Below the pieces are notes generated by a model. That model saw nothing but the letters and a program-made list of their open reading frames with translations. It was not told the origin of the DNA and searched no databases. From positions 1 through 18,958 of the forward strand of contig JAEZGP010000215.1 of the NCBI GenBank assembly GCA_023437285.1: a stretch of DNA of 18,958 nucleotides, in the 5' to 3' direction. Each line of letters opens with the position of its first letter. Within the stretch, counting starts at the first letter, position 1. Made by a program: the position numbers and the translations under genes. The stretch comes from Actinomycetes bacterium (GTDB lineage Bacteria; Actinomycetota; Actinomycetes; Mycobacteriales; Micromonosporaceae). Below are positions 6,743 through 12,886 of this stretch, piece by piece.

Positions 6743-8947
6743 GTGGCTAGTTCTGCGAACAACGGTGATTTCGGTCGACGGCGTGTCATGGCACGCGTGC
6801 TCTCCGACGTGGCATTCCGGAGCGCGCTACGCCGGGACGCGGCCAGTGCCCTCGCCGACGCCGGCGTGGATGTCGCTGGCGACGGCGTCGCGTTGCTCGA
6901 GGAGATCGAAGAGTACTTCGGGTCGGAACGAGCCCGGGCCCCGCTGACCGTGCCGTCGACGACCAGCCTGGACCTCGCGCTGCGGAAGGTACGGGCGTCG
7001 TCGGGTGGCCCGCGAGTCGCGCTGGTGGTCATGCCGTGGGCCGAGATCCGCTGGGCATCGATCGGCGTGTCCATCCTGCAATCGGCGCTGGAAGCCGAGG
7101 GAATCGCCAGCGATGTGATCTACCCCAATCTGGATCTCGCCGAAGCGACCGGGACCCGGGTGTACAACCGTCTCGGCGCGGCGTCGCCGAAGACCAGCCT
7201 CGCGGGCGACTGGGTCTTCGGCGGAGCACCGGATGACCTCGATGCGGCGCAGCGGTACCTGGACGAGGTACTCCTCGCCGAGCACGCCGACTTCTTCGAC
7301 GTCGCGACCATCTTCGAGATGGGTGAGGTGCGCTCGATCAGCTCGAGGTTCCTCGATGGCCTCGCCGCACACGAGGTGTGGGACCACTATGACATCGTCG
7401 GCATGACGTCGACGTTTCAGCAGAACGTTCCCGTGGTCGGGCTCGCCGAGCGGCTCAAGCGTCGCCGGCCGCACCTCACGACGATCATGGGTGGCGGAAA
7501 CTGCGAAGGGCCGATGGGTCGGGCGTTACTCGACTCTTTCCCGGCGATCGACTACGTCTTTCAGGGCGATGCGGAGTCGTCGATAGCGCGTTTCGTCCGC
7601 GACCTGCGAGCAGCGGCCGACCGGCGGTCGTGGGTCAGCGAACACCCTTACTGGTCCGACCGGGCGGAGCTGACCACCGACGGCAGGGCGGTCATCCGCA
7701 GCGAGCCCATGGCAAGCATGGACGACATTCCGCAGCCGACGTACGACGACTTCTACGCCCGCCTCCTATGGCGACGCGAAGACAGTGGCCTGCCCGCGGA
7801 CACGGCCATTCCGATCGAGACGTCCCGTGGCTGCTGGTGGGGAGAGAAGCAGCACTGCACGTTCTGCGGACTGAACGGGCTCACCATGTCGTTCCGCAGC
7901 AAGTCTGCCGACCGTGCCTTCCGCGAACTGAAGGACCTGGTGGAACGTCATGGCGTAGGCCCCAAGAGGCGTACGCACGTCCTGGTCGTGGACAACATCC
8001 TGGACTACCGGTACTTCAACGACCTGCTGCCGATGATCGCTGAGTCGGACCTGCGGGTGACCCTGCACTACGAGGTCAAGGCGAACCTCCGATACGACCA
8101 GTTGGAGCTCCTACGCTCCGCCGGGGTGTTCCACCTGCAGCCCGGTATCGAGTCGATGAGTGATCACCTCCTCGCGGCCATGAGGAAGGGAACGACCCGG
8201 CTCCGCAACATCCAGACGATGAAATGGTGTACCGAACTCGGGATCGACGTGTCGTGGAACTACCTGCACGGGTTCCCCGGGGAGGTCGACGAGGACTACA
8301 GCGAGTTGCCCAGGCTCTTCTCGCTGATCCCGCACCTTCCGCCCCCCGAACACATCGGGCCGGCGCGGGCTGACCGGTTCAGTCCTTTCCAACAGACACC
8401 GGAGGTCTTCGGCATCCGACGGCTGACCCACGAACGTGCTTACGACCACGTCTATCCCGGGGTTCAGGCTGAGCGGCGCAGCGACATCGCGTACTTCTTC
8501 CGGATGGATCATGGCGCACCCCTAGCCTCCGACCCCGTCCTCGACGAGGTTCGACGGTCCGTGGAGCGCTGGCTCGTTGACCATCGCGACGCTCGGCTCG
8601 AAGCCAGTTGGACCGATGACGGTCTGATGGTGCGGGATGAACGTCCGACGTGGAGCGGGCCGTCGGGCGTCAGCATGCTCGATCGGGAGATGAGCAGCGT
8701 CCTGATCGCCGTCGATCAGATGCACTCGCTTGCCGCCATCGAACGCGAACTCCCGATCCCTGTCGCAACCGAGCGCATCGTCCCCATCCTGCGCGAACTG
8801 CTCGAACGCGGTCTGGTCATCGAAAGTGATGGCACCTACCTCGGGCTGCCGCTGCTCAATCGGCGCAACCTCCCGAAGGCGTCGACCTCACGCACACGTC
8901 GGGCCCTGCCGCTGGTGCGGTCCGCCGTACTGTCCGGCGTGGAGTGA
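6743..8947 (+). CDS. cobalamin-binding radical SAM RiPP maturation enzyme
   Basis: 734-residue enzyme. About residues 90-300 form a B12-binding-type Rossmann domain (VALVVMPWAEIRWASIGVSI, then IVGMTSTFQQNVPVVGLAER and IMGGGNCEGP). About 350-600 are a radical SAM barrel with cluster cysteines C364, C372 and C375 in RGCWWGEKQHCTFCGLNG, the CX7CX2C form typical of the TIGR03975 'RiPP maturation radical SAM protein 1' family rather than CX3CX2C. Residues about 642-720 form a winged-helix-like tail (IVPILRELLERGLVIESDGT). Such enzymes C-methylate or otherwise alter unactivated carbons of peptides. Residues 15-58 resemble a Nif11/NHLP-type leader (VLSDVAFRSALRRDAASAL). The start is GTG 6743 or, less likely, ATG 6788. 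Codon 262 is TTA. The exporter gene follows 7 nt later. Confidence 0.88.
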   Translation: MASSANNGDFGRRRVMARVLSDVAFRSALRRDAASALADAGVDVAGDGVALLEEIEEYFGSERARAPLTVPSTTSLDLALRKVRASSGGPRVALVVMPWAEIRWASIGVSILQSALEAEGIASDVIYPNLDLAEATGTRVYNRLGAASPKTSLAGDWVFGGAPDDLDAAQRYLDEVLLAEHADFFDVATIFEMGEVRSISSRFLDGLAAHEVWDHYDIVGMTSTFQQNVPVVGLAERLKRRRPHLTTIMGGGNCEGPMGRALLDSFPAIDYVFQGDAESSIARFVRDLRAAADRRSWVSEHPYWSDRAELTTDGRAVIRSEPMASMDDIPQPTYDDFYARLLWRREDSGLPADTAIPIETSRGCWWGEKQHCTFCGLNGLTMSFRSKSADRAFRELKDLVERHGVGPKRRTHVLVVDNILDYRYFNDLLPMIAESDLRVTLHYEVKANLRYDQLELLRSAGVFHLQPGIESMSDHLLAAMRKGTTRLRNIQTMKWCTELGIDVSWNYLHGFPGEVDEDYSELPRLFSLIPHLPPPEHIGPARADRFSPFQQTPEVFGIRRLTHERAYDHVYPGVQAERRSDIAYFFRMDHGAPLASDPVLDEVRRSVERWLVDHRDARLEASWTDDGLMVRDERPTWSGPSGVSMLDREMSSVLIAVDQMHSLAAIERELPIPVATERIVPILRELLERGLVIESDGTYLGLPLLNRRNLPKASTSRTRRALPLVRSAVLSGVE

Positions 8948-8954
8948 TCAAGCT

Positions 8955-10220
8955 TTGACACAGACAAGTACGCCGGACCAGCCGCGCACCTCGGTCTGGT
9001 CGAGGGTCTTCGGCTCGCTCAACCTCCCACCCGGTCCACGGCGGACGGTGGCATGGTCCACGCTGGTGAACTCTGTCGGCACGGGCATGTTCGTGACCGC
9101 CAGCGCGCTCTACTTCACCCGGGTTGTGGGCCTGTCCGTCGCAGAGGTCGGCCTAGGGCTCACCGTGGCCGGATTCGTGGCACTCAGCGCGAATCTGACC
9201 GTCGGCCGGTTGGCCGACGGATGGGGTGCGCGTGGGGTGTGGGCCGCGTCGTTGGCCATCGAGGCGGCGGCAATGGCCGCCTTCCTCGTCGTCGACTCAT
9301 TCTGGGCGTTCATCGTCGTGGCGTGCGTGAGTCAGTTCGCCGCCGCGGCTAGCCAGACCGCACGGCTACCGGTCTTCCGCGAGGTGGGCGGTGACTCGGC
9401 CACACATCTGCGCTCGGTGATCCGCACGATCGTGAACCTCGCTGCCAGCTTCGGTGCCCTCCTGGCCGGTGTCGCGATCTACTTCGATGTGGCGCCGGCC
9501 TACTACACGTTGGTCGCTGCCAACGCGGTGACGTTCGCGGCCAACGTGCTCATCGTCCTCAAGCTCCCAAAGGTCGCAGCGACACCGCGGCAGGCGAGGA
9601 AGAAGTCCGACGCGGCCCTGCGGAACCTCCCTTTCCTGGGGGTGACCCTGCTCAACGCGGTGTTGATCCTCCAGGCACCGGTGTTCACCTTCGCGCTCCC
9701 GCTGTGGATCGCGACCAGGACCGAAGCCCCGGAGTCGCTCTACGCGTTGTTGGTGGTGCTCAACACCGCCGTCGTCACGCTGTTCCAGATACGCGCGTCG
9801 CGGGGCGTCGATGGTGTCACGGTCGCGGGCAGAGTGATGAGAACGGCGGGGATCGGACTGGCTGCCGCCTTCCTCGGGATCGGAGCGAGCTCCCTCTTCG
9901 GTCCCGTGGGTGCGATAACCGTGCTGATCGCCAGCGTGGCGCTGATGTCCGTGGCCGAGATCCGTTACGCCGCAGCCGAGTTCGAGTTGAGCTTCGGGCT
10001 CGCCCCTAAGGCGTTGCAGGGTGAGTACAGCGGGGTCTTCACGCTCGGTCTCGGCCTTGCCACCTCTGCCGGCCCCATTCTGCTGGCCGTCGGTGTCCTG
10101 AGCACCGGGCTCGCGGGCTGGGCCGCCCTCGCCGTGGCGGCGGCTGTGGCCAGCCTTCTGGTTCCCTGGGCCGTCGGCCTGGCCGAGCGGCATTTGCGGG
10201 CTATTCAGCCGGTGGGGTGA
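8955..10220 (+). CDS. MFS transporter, probable product exporter
   Basis: 421-residue membrane protein with about twelve predicted hydrophobic helices. The loop after helix 2 reads VGRLADGWGARGVW, the MFS motif A region (GxLaDrxGrR type). The start is TTG at 8955 with GGAG (8941-8944) ten bases upstream; the longer frame from 8730 would overlap the radical SAM gene by over 200 bp and has no support. Its position directly after the radical SAM gene and before the candidate precursor suggests it exports the finished compound and may give self-resistance. RiPP loci more often use ABC exporters, so an MFS protein fits a small product. Substrate specificity cannot be read from sequence. Confidence 0.88.
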   Translation: MTQTSTPDQPRTSVWSRVFGSLNLPPGPRRTVAWSTLVNSVGTGMFVTASALYFTRVVGLSVAEVGLGLTVAGFVALSANLTVGRLADGWGARGVWAASLAIEAAAMAAFLVVDSFWAFIVVACVSQFAAAASQTARLPVFREVGGDSATHLRSVIRTIVNLAASFGALLAGVAIYFDVAPAYYTLVAANAVTFAANVLIVLKLPKVAATPRQARKKSDAALRNLPFLGVTLLNAVLILQAPVFTFALPLWIATRTEAPESLYALLVVLNTAVVTLFQIRASRGVDGVTVAGRVMRTAGIGLAAAFLGIGASSLFGPVGAITVLIASVALMSVAEIRYAAAEFELSFGLAPKALQGEYSGVFTLGLGLATSAGPILLAVGVLSTGLAGWAALAVAAAVASLLVPWAVGLAERHLRAIQPVG

Positions 10221-10225
10221 TTCTA

Positions 10226-10240
10226 ACGTGTTACGCACGT
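10226..10240. repeat. short inverted repeat ahead of the peptide gene
   Basis: ACGTG-TTACG-CACGT: perfect 5-bp arms with a 5-nt spacer, 6 nt after the MFS stop and about 110 nt before the peptide start. Its size suits a small operator or weak hairpin that could separate transcription of the peptide from that of the enzyme genes. An AT-rich TAAAAT at 10293-10298 lies between it and the peptide gene, without a clear -35. Confidence 0.3.
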
Positions 10241-10348
10241 GTATCAATCGATGTGGACGGGTTTCATACCCCCACGAGAGCCGGTAGTGGTGTAAAATTC
10301 AGCCGTAGTGTTCCATGCGTCTATGGATGTGAAAGGGGGTGCGTCCGT

Positions 10349-10417
10349 ATGAAGAAGCGCTACGTGAAGCCGGCAGTCCGGAACATCGACCTTCTCGGTG
10401 CGATGCTGATCGACTAG
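10349..10417 (+). CDS. candidate RiPP precursor peptide, 22 residues, lasso-like YxxP leader
   Basis: A 22-codon gene with one of the strongest ribosome binding sites in the window: AAAGGGGGT at 10332-10340, 8 nt before the ATG. The peptide begins MKKRYVKPAVRNIDL and ends LLGAMLID. A basic start followed by Y5-V-K-P8-x-V10 matches the YxxPx(L/V) leader motif that lasso-type RRE proteins bind, and a PqqD-like RRE protein is encoded in the same operon. Its length is near that of PqqA (22-24 residues). The only possible core is very short, for example GAMLID, with Gly17 as possible new N-terminus and Asp22 as last residue. A longer in-frame start at 10217 (66 residues) has no ribosome site of this quality. 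It lies between the exporter and oxygenase genes. Precursor function is inference. Confidence 0.6.
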   Translation: MKKRYVKPAVRNIDLLGAMLID

Positions 10418-10477
10418 TTTCGGCCCGAATCGACCTCATGTTCCAGCGCCCATCCAGCCGTCGTGGGAGGTGTCCAG

Positions 10478-11344
10478 ATGGTGACGACGCTCAGCGAACA
10501 CGAGCGAAGTGAACTGTCCGAAGTGGCATCGACCGCGGTTGGATGGGCGTTGGATCAAACAACGCTCGAGGCGCTTCGACAGGCGGCAGGACGTTCTGAG
10601 GTCCTCCACGACCTCGGGGTTCGCCTGCGACGGGATCTGGCCGATCAAGGGTACTGCCTCATCCGTGGGGTGCCGGTCGAGTCCGACGAGGAGATGGCGG
10701 CGCTCCAAGGGTTGGTGTCCACGCTGTCGACCGAAGGCAACGGCGGCGCGTTGTTCTTCACTATCTCGCCGAGCGTTGATGAGGACGAGCCCACGGACGT
10801 GTCGAGGACCGGGGCGTCCTTCCCGTTCCACTCCGACTCCACGTACATGGTGCGACCACACGAGATGCTCGGCCTGGCGTGCGTTGTCAACGACTCCGAC
10901 GGCGGCGACTCCGGCCTGCTCCTCGCGAATGACATCGCGGCACTGGTCGAGTCCAAGGCAGGTCGAGACGCCCTGCTTGCGCTTGAGGATCGAGTCTTTC
11001 CGTTCTTCCTCCGCGATCCGGTCGTCGGCCACGGCGTGCAGCTGGCTCCCCTTCTCTGGCGCGTCGGGGAGGAGTGGCACGTGCGCTATCGCGGCGATGT
11101 CCTGGACGCATTGATGTCCCGGCACGAGCTGGACGAGCGACACCAGAGCGCTCTGGCCGTGTTCCGATCGGTGCTCGACAATCCGGCCGATGCCGAGATC
11201 GTGATTCGGCTCCAGCCGAACGACTACCTGATTGTCGACAACCGGCGTGCGCTCCACTCGCGGACCGCACTGGGGGAGGGCCCGCGAGCACTGCGTCGCA
11301 CCAAGGGTTACTTCCTCCACTCAGAGCAGTGCACGATTGTCTGA
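10478..11344 (+). CDS. TauD/VioC-like Fe(II)/2-oxoglutarate-dependent oxygenase
   Basis: 288-residue enzyme of the TauD / clavaminate-synthase-like superfamily. Iron ligands are visible as H118-S-D120 in FPFHSDSTY and H260 in VDNRRALHSRT, with R273 or R274 about 13 residues later for 2-oxoglutarate binding. The VDNRRALHSR motif is close to that of amino-acid beta-hydroxylases such as VioC and AsnO. It therefore probably hydroxylates or desaturates an amino acid side chain, free or in the peptide. The start is ATG 10478 with GGGAGG seven bases upstream, preferred to GTG 10463. It follows the peptide gene by 60 bp and ends the plus-strand arm. The family is sure; the substrate is not. Confidence 0.88.
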   Translation: MVTTLSEHERSELSEVASTAVGWALDQTTLEALRQAAGRSEVLHDLGVRLRRDLADQGYCLIRGVPVESDEEMAALQGLVSTLSTEGNGGALFFTISPSVDEDEPTDVSRTGASFPFHSDSTYMVRPHEMLGLACVVNDSDGGDSGLLLANDIAALVESKAGRDALLALEDRVFPFFLRDPVVGHGVQLAPLLWRVGEEWHVRYRGDVLDALMSRHELDERHQSALAVFRSVLDNPADAEIVIRLQPNDYLIVDNRRALHSRTALGEGPRALRRTKGYFLHSEQCTIV

Positions 11345-11382
11345 CGCTCCGCGTGTCGTGCCTGACGGCGCGCGTGTCTGAC

Positions 11383-11420
11383 GCTGTGCGCCAGGCGCTC
11401 AGCTGTGCGCCAGGTGCTCA
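11383..11420. repeat. 19-bp tandem repeat with hairpin potential at the convergent junction
   Basis: GCTGTGCGCCAGGCGCTCA (11383-11401) is followed immediately by GCTGTGCGCCAGGTGCTCA (11402-11420), 18 of 19 bases identical. The first copy can fold (GCGC-cag-GCGC with outer GCT/AGC). Just upstream, CTGACG-n3-CGCGTGTC occurs twice (11341-11357 and 11362-11378). The whole 82-bp gap between the converging oxygenase and HD-like genes is thus made of degenerate tandem units and may act as a bidirectional terminator. Confidence 0.55.
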
Positions 11421-11426
11421 CGGGGA

Positions 11427-11969
11427 CTATGTCAGGCGGCCGAGGGTGGTGTCCGCGGCGTTCGCGGCGGAACTGCTGACGAGGTGCGAGGTCATCGCGA
11501 ACAGGACCCGGACTGAGTCCCAGTCCGCATCCGTCTCCCCGGCTGCGGCCTCGAGCGCATTTGCCCACGTCAGCTCCATGAACTGACGGAGTTCGGCCCC
11601 TTCCACCGTCCACATCTCGCCGGTGAACCGGTCCCGCCACTGCACGCTTTCGGCGTCGGACAACTGCGGGTACACGAACTGACGATCGCAGCATCCATAG
11701 GCGTACACGATCTTCTCGGCCGTATCCCCGACGAGGTCACGCAACACCTGACGCTCATTGATGGGGACCAGAGGGCTGACCAGCCCGTCGGTGCCGTAAG
11801 CGGCGTGGACCAATCCCGCGGTCACCAACGGCTCGGGAGCATCCCACTCCCGGAGGAGCTCCTCGGTGCCGGTCAAGTGGGCAAGCAGGGTGCGGTGGTG
11901 AAGACGGATCGTGTCCGCGCCGCGGCTGCGGAGGAACTCGACGACACGGGCACGGCGATCGGCCGACAT
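11427..11969 (-). CDS. DUF6817 / HD-like protein
   Basis: 180-residue protein. The motif pattern H24-H25-R...H31...W42...AGLVHAAYGTDG (about 51-62) resembles the DUF6817 family, an HD-phosphohydrolase-like helical fold often found in actinobacterial biosynthetic loci. The later segment KIVYAYGCCDRQF and the conserved SDAESVQWRDRFTGE are part of the same domain. The start is ATG 11969, 2 nt after the stop of the nucleotidyltransferase gene, so the pair is translationally linked; the longer frame from 12134 only overlaps that gene. It is the last gene of the minus-strand arm. A metal-dependent hydrolase role is possible, since the histidines are kept, but no reaction is known to me. The family name is given with moderate confidence. 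Confidence 0.65.
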   Translation of the reverse strand: MSADRRARVVEFLRSRGADTIRLHHRTLLAHLTGTEELLREWDAPEPLVTAGLVHAAYGTDGLVSPLVPINERQVLRDLVGDTAEKIVYAYGCCDRQFVYPQLSDAESVQWRDRFTGEMWTVEGAELRQFMELTWANALEAAAGETDADWDSVRVLFAMTSHLVSSSAANAADTTLGRLT

Positions 11970-11971
11970 CG

Positions 11972-12781
11972 TCACACCGCCCGCAGGATCATCTCGTCGC
12001 CGAGGGCTATGCACGCCTTCGCCAGCGCAAGGCTGTCGATGCCGGCCTCCTGGTCGACGCCGACGCACTTGAGGAACCTTCGCACCAGGACGTCGTCGGG
12101 GGCAAACGAGCGTTGGATCTTCTTCCATCGCCACTTGTCGACACGGGTGTTGGTTTCACCGATCGTCGCCAGGTACATGTCGAACGCGGCCTCCATGCGA
12201 TTGCGGGCGACCAGGGCAGCAGCGACCGTCTCCCCCTCGTCGAGAAGACCTTGTACGTCCTCGAAAAGGCTGTCGGCGCGGTTCTGGTAGAAGCGCTTGA
12301 GGTAGCCACGGAACTTCTCGGGGTCGACCAGCGAGCGGAACTCCTCGAACGGTGAGTCGGGCACCAGGGGAATGCCGATGGTGAGCCGGTGGACGAACTC
12401 GCGGAGGTTGTCGCTCCACGCGGTCGGGTAGTCGTTGTCGGTGTCCAGCGCGTCGAGGAAGCGACCGACTTCCCGAAGCAGGTCCAGCGGCACCACGGTG
12501 AGATCGAGACGCGTCGTGCCCGGGACGATAGTCATTTCCATGGGGGGCATCCCCGGACCGGTGACCTCTGGTACACCGCCGGTGAAACGGGAGCGGGCCG
12601 TCACCAGATACAGATCGATGTCCGATCGAGAGTTGGCGAAGCCGTCGAGCCAGGACCCGCTCCAGAACAGTGCCTCGTCCGGACCCGGATCGATATCAGC
12701 GATCACATCCGCCAAGCTCCGGCCGAGCCGGTCACGTAAGAGCTGGTCGAGGTGCTCGAGCGTGACGGGTGCCTGTCCCAC
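11972..12781 (-). CDS. Pol-beta-fold nucleotidyltransferase-like protein
   Basis: 269-residue protein. The minimal nucleotidyltransferase signature is present: G42-S43 followed by D54-x-D56 in SGSWLDGFANSRSDIDLYLV, with a possible third carboxylate in TRLDLTVVPL. The C-terminal half is helical. Enzymes with this fold move a nucleoside monophosphate onto hydroxyls of antibiotics, proteins or small molecules. I chose GTG 12781, with GGGGG eight bases upstream, over TTG 12796. Codon 15 is TTA (12737-12739), a candidate bldA control point. It is 105 bp after the AsnB-like gene and 2 nt before the HD-like gene. In this pathway it might activate an intermediate or protect the producer; both are guesses. 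Confidence 0.75.
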   Translation of the reverse strand: MGQAPVTLEHLDQLLRDRLGRSLADVIADIDPGPDEALFWSGSWLDGFANSRSDIDLYLVTARSRFTGGVPEVTGPGMPPMEMTIVPGTTRLDLTVVPLDLLREVGRFLDALDTDNDYPTAWSDNLREFVHRLTIGIPLVPDSPFEEFRSLVDPEKFRGYLKRFYQNRADSLFEDVQGLLDEGETVAAALVARNRMEAAFDMYLATIGETNTRVDKWRWKKIQRSFAPDDVLVRRFLKCVGVDQEAGIDSLALAKACIALGDEMILRAV

Positions 12782-12886
12782 TGGTATAACCCCCAAATCT
12801 CGTGATCGGTCCTGTTGGGTTCTGACGGCCGCCGATCAATGCAGTCTTCCAATGCCTGTTCGCGACGTCAAATGATCTCAATGTCC

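Noticed and set aside
9366..10247. 293-residue minus-strand open frame over the MFS gene
   Set aside because: Highly charged antisense translation; the plus strand encodes a clear membrane transporter.
10217..10417. 66-residue version of the candidate precursor
   Set aside because: The first 44 residues look like translated intergenic DNA, and the strong ribosome site points to ATG 10349.
10436..11320. 294-residue minus-strand open frame over the oxygenase
   Set aside because: Antisense shadow; the plus strand holds the HxD...H iron site and a good ribosome site.
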